Assembly (NCBI GenBank): GCA_020636095.1
Contig: JACJYN010000008.1
Location: 1-64,000 of the forward strand
Length of the DNA stretch: 64,000 bases
Direction of reading: 5' to 3'
Origin: Lewinellaceae bacterium
GTDB taxonomy: Bacteria; Bacteroidota; Bacteroidia; Chitinophagales; Saprospiraceae
The first letter of the stretch is position 1; every line of letters begins with the position of its first letter. The notes under the pieces are model-generated. The model did no database searches and had not been told where the DNA came from. It worked only from the letters and a program-made list of their open reading frames with translations. Below, piece by piece: positions 16,635 through 25,692 of this stretch. Position numbers and translations under genes: made by a program.

Positions 16635-17405
16635 TTATTCGTCTTCCTCCTCTGCCTCTCCGGCGCCCTCCATTCCTCCTGCCGTCGTAAAAGTAGCCTC
16701 CACAAAAGACCGGTTGCCGCCCGCTCCTACGGTACCGATGGCCACCTTGTATTCGGCGCCTGGCTGCAGGAAACCGTCGGGTACGGCAAAAGACTGGGCC
16801 GAGCCGGGCAGCGTAGCGGTAATGCTGTCATTCATGCCCTCTTCCTCGGCTTCTACTTCGACCATGTAGGCTGAAACGCCCTCTACCGGGCTCCATTTGA
16901 CTACCATTCCTTCGATGGGCACATCTTCCGCTTCTGCCTCCGGATACTGAAAAGAAGCCGGGGCCGGCAGTTGGTGGCTCAAAGTGGCTTCCCCCTTGAA
17001 CCCATTGTCTTCGGTGTCTATACCCATAAATTGGTAAGCCCCTTCCGGAAAGCCTTTTTCCATGCTTTCTATATCATCGGGTTCCGGAGATTCCAGGACG
17101 AACTTCCGCATGCCCATGCTTTCATCGCCATGGGAGGTGAAGTCGACGAGCAGGTCGCCGGCAGGTGAAACCACTTTGAGGCGGGTCAGGCCTTCATCGG
17201 CGCCGGTTAGCTCCATGACCACCTCGAAATCACCGTCTGTGGCGTTTTGTTCGAAGCGAATGCTGGCGGATTCAAAGGGTGCGTAGGAATCGGGTTCCGG
17301 TTCGGCATCTTGCTGGGCAGAGGCATCCTGCTCGGCCGCCGGGGAGCTGCACTGGACGCTCAAAAGGGAAATCATCAGGCATAGAACAAATATTGATTTG
17401 GACAT
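16635..17405 (-). CDS. Acidic lipoprotein with fibronectin-like region
   Basis: 256-aa predicted lipoprotein (LLSVQC, Cys 19) with a strongly acidic composition and a very acidic C-terminal tail (GEAEEEDE). The second half (EGMVVKWSPVEGVSAYMVEVEAE to GAEYKVAIGTVG) reads as a fibronectin type III-like fold. The first half is a probable beta domain of unknown family. No enzyme motif was seen. The frame is open to 17462, but the ATG at 17405 starts a proper signal peptide. Convergent with the CBM9-like gene across a shared terminator. Function unknown. Confidence 0.7.
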   Translation of the reverse strand: MSKSIFVLCLMISLLSVQCSSPAAEQDASAQQDAEPEPDSYAPFESASIRFEQNATDGDFEVVMELTGADEGLTRLKVVSPAGDLLVDFTSHGDESMGMRKFVLESPEPDDIESMEKGFPEGAYQFMGIDTEDNGFKGEATLSHQLPAPASFQYPEAEAEDVPIEGMVVKWSPVEGVSAYMVEVEAEEEGMNDSITATLPGSAQSFAVPDGFLQPGAEYKVAIGTVGAGGNRSFVEATFTTAGGMEGAGEAEEEDE

Positions 17406-17448
17406 AGGTGTTTGGATATGGATTGTTATTAAAGAAATTAAGGATGCT

Positions 17449-17662
17449 TTAGCGACGAGCAATCAATAACTGTCAGATTTCCTAAGAGCGCTTTTGGCTT
17501 TACCCTTCGTTAAATCCCGCTTTTTGCCTCAAAAAGCGGGACTCCCTTAGCTCCGGCTAAGGTCGGGAATCCCGCAATTCTGCGGGACAGGCTATTCGCC
17601 TTGGTTAAAGCCAAAATCACTGGCCTATTAAACCCGACACCTATTAATCTCTCGTCGCTTAA
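17449..17662. repeat. Long imperfect palindrome (about 214 bp)
   Basis: Outer arms TTAGCGACGAG (17449) and CTCGTCGCTTAA (17651). Going inward, TTTTGGCTTTA pairs with TAAAGCCAAAA. The interior holds smaller hairpins: CCCGCTTTTTG/CAAAAAGCGGG at 17517 and CCCGCAATTCTGCGGG at 17571. One arm recurs alone at 54641-54720. No coding capacity. Confidence 0.75.
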
Positions 17663-17709
17663 AAATAATGAAAACTTATAATATAACACTCATTTTTATT
17701 CGTCCTTTT

Positions 17710-19479
17710 TTATTGTGTCTCCTGGCTCAACCCCAGAAACACCCGCGGGTTCTCCCGCGCGATCAGGTTGAACTCCTCATCATCGAGCTCCGCCAGGGTG
17801 TCGGTAACGATCTGCTTATCCGATTTATGGTTGCGGACGACGTAGAAGTCGGTGCCAAAAAGCACCCGCTTTCGCAATTTTTCGTTTTCAGGCCGCAGCG
17901 TTTGTTTAAGCAGTGGGAATATCGCTTCGTTGTGAAGAATATAACTGATATCGCTGTATACATTTTCGTATTGAAGCATAATGCTGCAGATGATGGAATA
18001 CCAATCTGTGTATTTCCAAACCTGTTCCAGTTTGGCCGGAGAATACGCCCCCTGCCGGTTATAGAGGAAATCTATACCTCTGTCCGGGTTGCGGATCAGC
18101 TGTAGGCTGTAGTTGTAGCGGTCGAGTTCCAGATAACGGCTCCACTGGTCCTCTCCTCCAAAATGGGCAATGCAGATTTTTAGCTGGCTCAGGTCGTGAT
18201 CGAGCGGTTTATCGGGCCCATGATACCCGAACAGTTCGCGGATGCGGTTGTCCTGGGCCTTACCCACCAGTTTGCGCAACAAAGGCTCTTCCAGCAGGCA
18301 GAGGTAGTTCATGGGGTGGGTGAAGTTGAGTTGAAATTCTTCATTTTTCCGCTCCGGCAATAACAGCGGCGCAGGAGTTCCGTCCGATTTCAATTCTTCA
18401 AAAACCGGGTGTTCGTCCCACTCGCGCTTTTTTCTGCCCCGATAGTAGATGGTTCCGCGAATGCAATGGGTGGTAATGGGTAACCCCCGGTCTGCCGCAT
18501 ATTTCCACAGAGGCAGGAGTTCCTCTTCAAAAGGATAATAACCCAGTGCCGGATAGATTTTAAAGCCGCTGAAGCGGTAGCCTTCCATGTATTCTTTGAG
18601 GAAACAATCCTCCAGGCTCACCTGCCCGTCCTTAAAGCTGTATTGAAAGAAGCCGGCCTCTTCCCTGATGCGGCGCGGGTCTATGAATACAAAAGGAAAG
18701 AGCACATCTTTGTAGTCCTTGTCCTGCTTGAGTGCGGCCAAATCCTTCATCTGTTCGTAGAAGTCGCCTTTGCGGCTCAGGTGGCCCGCCTCCATATACT
18801 TCATATCCATCGGAAGCACCACAAAGCCCGTACCGGCCGGATACTGCCCCTTGAGTTTGGCCATCACCCCGCGCTGGTGCTTGTAGAGGGTAAACCGGCA
18901 CAACAGGATGTAGCGCTCGATCAATTCCGTAGTCATCTTTCCAGGCAACAACTGGAAAAAGCTCCAAACGCGCTTCAGGATGAAGAGAATGAAGTTGCGC
19001 CCGGATTTGAAAAACAACATTATGGCCGCCACCAGCAGCCCTTTCAGGAACAGGCTTTGGATATCGAAAAGGATATTCCATTCCTCCAGCTTTTCCCGCA
19101 GTAACAATATCCAGTCATTGACCACCGATTCATCGGGCTCAAAAACCAGGGAGGCCCAATCGTAGAGGATATAAAACACATGGACAATAGCCAGCGTGGA
19201 AATAATCCATTGCAAGATATTGAGCACCCAGGTTCTGCTGATCCAGATGCTGAACTTATACCAAGCCCGTTTCCCCGCCCGATAAATGGGCGAGAACCGA
19301 ATGGCGTCGCTCACTTGGTTCCAGGATTTCACCGCCCAGAGGATCAGCGGCAGGGAAAGAATAAAGTAAAACGGCCACCATACGAACGTTCTGGCGAGAT
19401 GAGGCGGCACATGGTCCCCGGTAAATATATGCGTATGGCAATTGATGACGGGTTGGCTGGATGTCGGTTTCTCTTCCAT
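17710..19479 (-). CDS. Amidohydrolase with inserted membrane domain
   Basis: 589-aa metal-dependent hydrolase of the amidohydrolase superfamily. The first metal motif NCHTH is at residues 13-17. Next come about 180 residues with three probable membrane helices (about 32-50, 83-107 and 155-180), before barrel strand 2 (TGFVVLPMDM, near 219). Later ligands are present: FKIYPALGYYP, THCIRG, ICIAHFGGED and FGTDFYV. The catalytic barrel is therefore complete but split by a membrane insertion after strand 1. It has no signal peptide; the barrel is probably on the cytosolic face. Neighbours are glycan and redox genes. Substrate unknown. Confidence 0.82.
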   Translation of the reverse strand: MEEKPTSSQPVINCHTHIFTGDHVPPHLARTFVWWPFYFILSLPLILWAVKSWNQVSDAIRFSPIYRAGKRAWYKFSIWISRTWVLNILQWIISTLAIVHVFYILYDWASLVFEPDESVVNDWILLLREKLEEWNILFDIQSLFLKGLLVAAIMLFFKSGRNFILFILKRVWSFFQLLPGKMTTELIERYILLCRFTLYKHQRGVMAKLKGQYPAGTGFVVLPMDMKYMEAGHLSRKGDFYEQMKDLAALKQDKDYKDVLFPFVFIDPRRIREEAGFFQYSFKDGQVSLEDCFLKEYMEGYRFSGFKIYPALGYYPFEEELLPLWKYAADRGLPITTHCIRGTIYYRGRKKREWDEHPVFEELKSDGTPAPLLLPERKNEEFQLNFTHPMNYLCLLEEPLLRKLVGKAQDNRIRELFGYHGPDKPLDHDLSQLKICIAHFGGEDQWSRYLELDRYNYSLQLIRNPDRGIDFLYNRQGAYSPAKLEQVWKYTDWYSIICSIMLQYENVYSDISYILHNEAIFPLLKQTLRPENEKLRKRVLFGTDFYVVRNHKSDKQIVTDTLAELDDEEFNLIARENPRVFLGLSQETQ

Positions 19480-19710
19480 ATTCCAGGGTTTTTGGTTTTT
19501 TCGGAGGTGGTTTTAAAGATACCTGGACTTTGGACGAACCAGGAGTGAAGCCGGAAGCCGGGCCGCCCAAAGTCCAGTAAAGATACATTATATCTCCTGC
19601 AAAGGGAATACCTGCAAAAAAACTACTGATCGCCGGATTATAAATGGATATAATACCCGGAATGCCCGTTTCAATAGATTTTGCGATATTGCAGTAAAAA
19701 CTAATCAGCC

Positions 19711-20520
19711 ATGAGAAAGACATTCTTTTTGCTTGCCGCCATTTGTATAGCGGCTACCCTCCCCGGGCAGGAGATCGACCCGAAATTGACCGAAGTATGG
19801 GAACCGGTTCCTGAAAAGATTACGCCGGGCATCCTGCCATTCACCAACGCTCCTTCCGATGCCATCATCTTATTCGATGGCACAGGCCTCTCCCAATGGC
19901 GCAAACCATTGGTCGGCTACGGTGGCAGCATGGAGGAAGTGAAGGCCGTTGCCCAGAAACGCGCTGCCCTAACGAAGTACGAAGAGAAGGATGCCGACTG
20001 GGAGGTTAAAGACGGCGCCCTGATCGTAGTACCCGGCAATGGCCATATTGAGACCCGTAAGGCCTTTGGAGATATCCAACTGCACATTGAGTGGCTGGCG
20101 CCGGTTGACCCGGGCAAAACCGGCCAGGGGTATAGCAATAGCGGTGTTTTCCTGATGGGCCAATACGAAATTCAGGTGCTGAACAACTATGAAAACCCTA
20201 CCTACTCCAACGGACAGGCCGGGGCCATGTACAAGCAATCCATTCCATTGGTCAATGCCTGCCGCCCGCCCGGAGAATGGCAGGCCTACGATATCGTTTT
20301 TATGGCCCCAAAATTTGGAAAAGATGGATCGCTGATCCAACCCGCAACCATTACTGCCTTTCACAATGGCATTCTGATCCAAAACCATTATGAGTTGAAA
20401 GGGCCCTGTATCTACCAGGGAGAGCCTTCTTATGTACCTCATCCCGAAAAGTTGCCCTTAATCCTACAGGATCACGATAATAAAGTCCGCTTCCGCAACA
20501 TCTGGGTGCGGGAACTTTGA
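19711..20520 (+). CDS. DUF1080 secreted protein
   Basis: 269-aa protein with a Sec signal of about 20 residues (LPGQ). One DUF1080 domain: AIILFDGTGLSQWRKP, DADWEVKDGALIVVPGNG, SNSGVFLMGQYEIQVL, ending LPLILQDHDNKVRFRNIWVR. The GQYEIQVL motif and the longer linker mark the subfamily commonly fused to or paired with ThuA/PQQ-dehydrogenase proteins. The next gene is exactly such a protein and starts 30 bp later. They are almost certainly one transcript and probably act in sequence on oxidised sugars. Confidence 0.88.
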   Translation: MRKTFFLLAAICIAATLPGQEIDPKLTEVWEPVPEKITPGILPFTNAPSDAIILFDGTGLSQWRKPLVGYGGSMEEVKAVAQKRAALTKYEEKDADWEVKDGALIVVPGNGHIETRKAFGDIQLHIEWLAPVDPGKTGQGYSNSGVFLMGQYEIQVLNNYENPTYSNGQAGAMYKQSIPLVNACRPPGEWQAYDIVFMAPKFGKDGSLIQPATITAFHNGILIQNHYELKGPCIYQGEPSYVPHPEKLPLILQDHDNKVRFRNIWVREL

Positions 20521-20549
20521 ACCAACGGTTTGCTCAATACGATTGTCCA

Positions 20550-23500
20550 ATGAATAGATACTACCCCCTGGTATATTTACTACTGTTTGCCCTTTCGCAA
20601 TTGCTAACACAATGCTCCCATCCGGAAACGTTCATCCGGGTTCTGGTTTTTTCAAAAACGGAGGGCTACCGGCACGCCTCCATAGAACCTGGAATTGAAG
20701 CCGTCCGGCAGTTGGGAAAACAGCATGGGTTCGAAGTGTTTGCAACCGAAGATGCCTCCCTGTTTTCCCAGGAAGAACTGCAAAAGTACAACGTCGTCAT
20801 TTTCCTGTCCACCACCGGAGATGTACTCGATGAGGCTCAACAGCTGGAATTCCAGCGCTGGGTGCAGGCCGGCGGCGGCTTTGTCGGCGTTCACGCGGCA
20901 ACCGATACAGAGTACGACTGGCCCTGGTACAATGAATTGGTAGGCGGCTACTTTTCCAGCCACCCGCCGGGCATTCATCAGGCTACTATCGAAGTGCTGG
21001 ATAAGGAGCATATCTCCACCCAACACCTGCCGGAACAGTGGATCAGAACCGACGAATGGTACAATTTCAAAAAACTCATTCCCGCTACTCATAAGCTGTT
21101 GAACCTGGATGAAGACAGCTACGAGGGAGGCGATATGGGCCCGGATCACCCCATCGCCTGGTTTCACGAATTTGACGGCGGGCGGGCCTGGTACACCGCC
21201 CTGGGGCACACCGAAGCCACCTTTTCCGAGCCCCTCTTTCTGGAGCACCTTTGGGGTGGCATTCGGTACGCCGCCGGCCCGCAAAGGGCCGTCGATTATT
21301 CCGGGCTATCCGTGGCGCCAGCCGAAAACCGCTTCGAAAAGGTCGTTTTAGCGGACCACCTGAACGAACCGATGGAACTGGACTTCCTGCCTGATGGCAA
21401 AGTCATTTTCATCGAACGCAAAGGAGCGGTCAAAGTCTACGACCCGGTTTTTAAAAGGCTGCTCACCGTCCAGCAAGTAAGAGTGAACACCACCTTCGAG
21501 GACGGCCTGCTGGGGCTGGCGGTAGACCCTGATTTCTACAGCAACCATTTCTTGTATCTTTTCTACTCCGACCCGGAGGTAGCGCAGCAACGGGTCTCCC
21601 GCTTCCTCTATACGCCCGGCGCCTTTCCGGCCCTGTCCGATGAGCAGGTGCTACTCACCATTCCCACCCAAAGAGAGGAGTGCTGCCATTCCGCCGGCTC
21701 TATTCAGTTTGGCCCGGGCCGAATGCTGTACATCGCTACGGGCGACAATACCAACCCGTTCAAGTCCAACGGGTATGCGCCTATCGATGACCGGCCCGGC
21801 CGCCAGCCGTTTGACGCCCGTCGGTCTTCCGCCAACACCAACGACCTGAGGGGCAAGGTGCTAAGGATTAGAGTGAAAGAAGATGGTTCTACGGAAATAC
21901 CCGATGGCAACCTCTTCCCCCGAGATGGCTCGGCAGGCAGGCCGGAAATTTACGCCATGGGCTGCCGAAACCCCTACCGCCTCTCCATTGACCCGCTCAA
22001 CGGAACCTTGTATTGGGGCGATGTAGGCCCTGACGCCGCCAAGCCGCAGGAAGACAGAGGGCCTGCGGGCCACGATGAGATCAACCGGGCGGCAGCGCCC
22101 GGCTTTTTTGGCTGGCCGCTGTTCGTCGGAAACAATAAGCCTTACCGGCAATACGACTTTGCCAGCAACGTGGCCGGCGAAGCCTTTCGCCCGGAACAGC
22201 CGGCCAACCGTTCTGCCTTCAATACCGGCGCCGAGAACCTGCCCCCCGCTCAGCCGGCTTTTATCTGGTATCCCTACGATGAATCCGACGACTTTCCCCT
22301 GGCCGGTAAAGGGGGCCGGACCGCCATGGCCGGCCCTGTTTTTTATTCGTCCCTTTATTATGAGAATGCCAACCGTTATCCGCCCTATTTTGAGGGGAAA
22401 CTCTTTATCTACGAATGGATGAGGGGTTGGATCATGTGCGTGACGTTGGATGAAGCGGGCCGCTTTCAACGCATGGAGCGATTTATGCCGTCCAGCACCT
22501 TTTCCAATCCCGTAGACCTGGAGTTCAACAGCCGGGGAGAATTGTACCTGCTGGAATATGGCATGGCGTGGTTCAGCCAAAACGAAGACGCCAGGCTGGT
22601 CCGCCTGAAATATACCAACGGCAACCGGGAGCCGATTGCCCGGATTGCCTGTTCGGAAAAGTACGGCGCTGTTCCCCTCAACGTCCGCTTATCCGCCGCC
22701 GCCATTGATTATGACCAGGATTTGCTTTCCTATGAATGGTATATCGATGGGCAGTTCATCGGAAATTCGGAAACCACCCAATTCACCTTCCAGGAAAACG
22801 GCAAACATACGGTCCGTTTGATCGTCAAAGACACCAAAGGGCAACTGGGTGTAGCCACCGAAGAAATCTGGGCAGGCAACTCCAAGCCGGCATTAACCAT
22901 TTCCACAGCTGGCAATCAAACCTTTTACTGGGATGGCCACGAGCTGGATTATGAAGTCGAAGTCGAAGACAAAGAAGATGGCCAACTCAACCAGGGAATC
23001 ACACCCCAGGCCGTTACCCTCAGCCTGGACTACCTGGAGGAAGGGTTCGACCTGGCTGAAATGGTACAAGGCCATCAGCAACAGGCTATGGCTTCCTCCA
23101 GCGAGCGCCTGATCGAAAAATCCAATTGCCTTTCCTGCCATCAGATGGACAAGGCTTCGGTCGGGCCCTCCTACCGGCAGGTGGCGGAACTTTATAAAGA
23201 AGCCAGCCCCGCCGTTGTTCAACAGTTGATCAGTAAGATCAGCATGGGAGGCTCAGGGGTATGGGGCGAAAGAGCCATGCCGGCACATCCTCATTTAAAA
23301 TATTCGGAAGTAAAAAGAATGGTGGATTTCATCCTCTCCTTAGACGATGCTGATAATACGGAAGGGCTTCCACTCAGCGGGAAATTCGCTTTCCGGAAAC
23401 ACCAGGAGGATAACACCCAAGGCTTGTATGTTATCCAGGCAGCTTATACCGACCGGGGAGGCAACAGCATACCACCGATCACTACCCGCCGGCAACTCCT

Positions 23501-23972
23501 TCTGCGATATCCTCTTTTGCAGGCTACTGATTATGATTTGAAATCGCACGCCAGGCGCATAAAAGTAGACACAGCCGCCTTCCATGGCTTTGATGAAGAT
23601 GATGAGGTGATCCAGCTGGATGCTGATAATTTTATCGGCTTTGAACATATTGACCTCACCGATATTGCTTCCCTGCGAGTCAACCTGCTACTTCTTCCTG
23701 ACGACAACCAGGGGTTGATCGAGATCAGGACAGACGGCCCCAATGGCCGGGCCATCGGAAAAGAAAAACTGCAAAACGGCAGTATGGCCGATGGCCAGCG
23801 ATCCGTCCTGATTCCCCTGGAAAATACAACAGGTTTTCACGATATACTCCTTTACTTTCGAAACCCCAATGGAGGCCAGCAATCGGTGGACATCCATACG
23901 ATCGAGTTCCTGTCCGCCCAGTTTAATCTGCAAGCCAGGCGTCCAGGTCCAGTTCGCCGGCGTTTTCAATGA
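20550..23972 (+). CDS. ThuA / PQQ-type sugar dehydrogenase / PKD / cytochrome c / CBM fusion
   Basis: 1140-aa lipoprotein (LLTQC, Cys 22). Domains in order: ThuA-like (about 28-245; VLVFSKTEGYRHASI, GGFVGVHAATDTEYDW), a six-bladed glucose/sorbosone dehydrogenase propeller (about 260-690; DFLPDGKVIFIERKG, GLLGLAVDP), a PKD domain (about 700-785), a cytochrome c domain with CLSCH near 860, and a C-terminal CBM6-like sandwich (about 985-1140). This combines substrate binding, oxidation and electron exit in one chain. ThuA-like proteins act in the 3-keto-trehalose pathway, matching the DUF1080 gene upstream. The frame is open to 20517 but the ATG at 20550 starts a good signal. The 3' end overlaps the convergent HAD gene by 50 bp. 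Confidence 0.9.
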   Translation: MNRYYPLVYLLLFALSQLLTQCSHPETFIRVLVFSKTEGYRHASIEPGIEAVRQLGKQHGFEVFATEDASLFSQEELQKYNVVIFLSTTGDVLDEAQQLEFQRWVQAGGGFVGVHAATDTEYDWPWYNELVGGYFSSHPPGIHQATIEVLDKEHISTQHLPEQWIRTDEWYNFKKLIPATHKLLNLDEDSYEGGDMGPDHPIAWFHEFDGGRAWYTALGHTEATFSEPLFLEHLWGGIRYAAGPQRAVDYSGLSVAPAENRFEKVVLADHLNEPMELDFLPDGKVIFIERKGAVKVYDPVFKRLLTVQQVRVNTTFEDGLLGLAVDPDFYSNHFLYLFYSDPEVAQQRVSRFLYTPGAFPALSDEQVLLTIPTQREECCHSAGSIQFGPGRMLYIATGDNTNPFKSNGYAPIDDRPGRQPFDARRSSANTNDLRGKVLRIRVKEDGSTEIPDGNLFPRDGSAGRPEIYAMGCRNPYRLSIDPLNGTLYWGDVGPDAAKPQEDRGPAGHDEINRAAAPGFFGWPLFVGNNKPYRQYDFASNVAGEAFRPEQPANRSAFNTGAENLPPAQPAFIWYPYDESDDFPLAGKGGRTAMAGPVFYSSLYYENANRYPPYFEGKLFIYEWMRGWIMCVTLDEAGRFQRMERFMPSSTFSNPVDLEFNSRGELYLLEYGMAWFSQNEDARLVRLKYTNGNREPIARIACSEKYGAVPLNVRLSAAAIDYDQDLLSYEWYIDGQFIGNSETTQFTFQENGKHTVRLIVKDTKGQLGVATEEIWAGNSKPALTISTAGNQTFYWDGHELDYEVEVEDKEDGQLNQGITPQAVTLSLDYLEEGFDLAEMVQGHQQQAMASSSERLIEKSNCLSCHQMDKASVGPSYRQVAELYKEASPAVVQQLISKISMGGSGVWGERAMPAHPHLKYSEVKRMVDFILSLDDADNTEGLPLSGKFAFRKHQEDNTQGLYVIQAAYTDRGGNSIPPITTRRQLLLRYPLLQATDYDLKSHARRIKVDTAAFHGFDEDDEVIQLDADNFIGFEHIDLTDIASLRVNLLLLPDDNQGLIEIRTDGPNGRAIGKEKLQNGSMADGQRSVLIPLENTTGFHDILLYFRNPNGGQQSVDIHTIEFLSAQFNLQARRPGPVRRRFQ

Positions 23973-24699
23973 CCAGATCCGGATAAAAGGCAAATTTATT
24001 GAGATCCTCCTTTTTGGACACCCCCGACAGCGTGAGGATGGTGCGGTAGCCCACCTGCAGGCCGCCCAGGATATCGGTGGTCATGGTGTCTCCGATCATG
24101 GTCGTTTCGGCGGTTTCCAGGCCCAGCTTTTTGCGGGCCACCCGCATCATAACCGGGCTGGGCTTCCCTACGGAGAAGGCTTGTATTCCGGTAGCTTCTT
24201 CGATCATGGCGATCACCGCCTTGATCCCCAGGTTGTTCCAACCTTTCTTTTTTGGTGAAGGGTCGAGGTTGGTGGCTACCAATTTGGCCCCGTTGAGGAT
24301 CATATCCACGGCGTTGTTGACCATCTCCAGCGTGAAGTTGCGGCCTTCCCCCACCACTACGAAGTCGGGATCCTGAGTGACGAGCGAGTAGCCGTTTTCG
24401 TGAATACTGGTCAGCAGGCCGCCCTCTCCGAGCACATAAGCGGAGCCATGAGGCTTTTGCCGGGCGAGGAACCAGCCGGTGGCCATGGCGCTGGTGAACA
24501 CATGTTTTTCTTCCGTTTCGATGCCCAACCCCGCCAGTTTGTTGATCACGTCACGGGGGGTGCGCTGGCTGTTATTGGTCAAAAACAGGAAAGGTACTTC
24601 GCGTTTGGTGAGCTCCGCAATAAATTTATCCGCTCCGGGAATGAGGTCATCGCCACTGTAAATGACGCCGTCCATATCGATGAGAAATCCTTTTGCCAT
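23923..24699 (-). CDS. NagD-like HAD-IIA phosphatase
   Basis: 258-aa cytosolic HAD hydrolase of subfamily IIA. The nucleophile motif DMDGVIY is at residues 8-14, motif II LTNNSQRTPRDV near 45, the cap and Lys region with VGKPSPVMMRVA, and motif IV MIGDTMTTDILGG. The GKPSP and TMTTDI signatures are typical of NagD/4-nitrophenylphosphatase-like nucleotide or sugar phosphatases. The frame is open upstream to 24795, but the ATG at 24699 starts at the conserved fold. Its end overlaps the end of the convergent ThuA fusion gene by 50 bp. Confidence 0.9.
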   Translation of the reverse strand: MAKGFLIDMDGVIYSGDDLIPGADKFIAELTKREVPFLFLTNNSQRTPRDVINKLAGLGIETEEKHVFTSAMATGWFLARQKPHGSAYVLGEGGLLTSIHENGYSLVTQDPDFVVVGEGRNFTLEMVNNAVDMILNGAKLVATNLDPSPKKKGWNNLGIKAVIAMIEEATGIQAFSVGKPSPVMMRVARKKLGLETAETTMIGDTMTTDILGGLQVGYRTILTLSGVSKKEDLNKFAFYPDLVIENAGELDLDAWLAD

Positions 24700-24873
24700 A
24701 ATAATTAAGTGTTGATGATGTTGTGTTAAGCCTGTATTGGCAAGCTGCAAAGTAAAGGAGATTAATGTAATTTTCCTTGCTCCCCGGCACGACAATTAGC
24801 GGGTGAACACCGCCAGGCATATTATACAATCATAAAGACACGCTTTCATTACCCGGTTGGCCTGGCGTTCCGT

Positions 24874-25653
24874 TTAGGATGGGCATGAAAAGGGATCCAT
24901 ATGCTCTTCTTTTAACAGGATGCTTTTTCCCAGGCCGGCCAGTAGGCCGCTTTTTTTCACCAATCCTTTAAAGTCCGGATCAATCTCAGCCAGGGCATAG
25001 TACAGGATCATAGCCAGTTCATACCTGGAAAAGAGGGATTTCATGGTATCCAGAAAAAATTGCCGTTCCACCTCACTATCCAGCACATAAGACAGAAGGT
25101 GTTTGATATTCTTGAAATACACCTCGAAGGGGCCGATGTCGTTTTCAAAATAGTCCCTGAAAAAGGCGATGATTTCCTGGCTTTCCGTTTTGCTTTTCAG
25201 CTTCCGGCGCAAGCCCTGGTATATCTTAAAAATGGCTTCCCGGCCTTTACTTTGTTCTGTGATATCATTACCGTATATCTCTACGTAAGAGATGCTTTCC
25301 AGGTTTTGAAAGTGGATATCCAGTAATTTGAAGAAGTTGGTCCGGCGCGTTGGCAGGGCCTGAACTTTCAGCCCCTGCTCCACCTGCTGCTTTTTAAGGC
25401 TGTCTTCCTCTATTCTGTCGATCATATCCAGGAGGGCCTTTCTCAGGCGGTCCAGGCCCAACTCGATCTGATCGTAAGGCATAGTATTGATGGAAGAAAT
25501 ATACATCAAGTCATTGTATTTGCTTTTCAGCAAAACAAAGTCATTGAAAAGCCCGGAGGCTGGGTTCAGAACATCTTCCACGGCTTCGATGCCGAAGTTG
25601 AGCCCCTTGGCCACTCTTGATTTCAGTTCTCCTTTAATGTCTCTTAGGTCCAT
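24874..25653 (-). CDS. EAD11-like adaptor fused to putative AbiC-type abortive infection domain
   Basis: 259-aa soluble protein. Residues 36-84 (LLKSKYNDL ... NTMPYDQIELGLDRLRKALL) match the pattern of the effector-associated domain EAD11 of Bacteroidota immune proteins, a helical death-like adaptor. Residues about 104-235 follow the putative phage abortive infection (putAbiC) layout: NFFKLLDIHFQNLESI, KGREAIFKIYQGL, then YFKNIKHLLSYV and SLFSRYELAMILYYAL. No membrane helix is present, although many putAbiC proteins have one. Neighbours are a phosphatase, a gene remnant and an acetyltransferase; no partner with a matching EAD lies in the window. Both domain calls are by recalled pattern and need a profile search. 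Confidence 0.7.
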   Translation of the reverse strand: MDLRDIKGELKSRVAKGLNFGIEAVEDVLNPASGLFNDFVLLKSKYNDLMYISSINTMPYDQIELGLDRLRKALLDMIDRIEEDSLKKQQVEQGLKVQALPTRRTNFFKLLDIHFQNLESISYVEIYGNDITEQSKGREAIFKIYQGLRRKLKSKTESQEIIAFFRDYFENDIGPFEVYFKNIKHLLSYVLDSEVERQFFLDTMKSLFSRYELAMILYYALAEIDPDFKGLVKKSGLLAGLGKSILLKEEHMDPFSCPS

Positions 25654-25692
25654 TGGTCAAAGTTGTAAATAGCCCCCAATTTCCTACTTTAG

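Noticed and set aside
17668..18105. Plus-strand frame of 145 codons with a hydrophobic start
   Set aside because: Antisense to the amidohydrolase C-terminus, no family resemblance, and it begins in a repeat flank.
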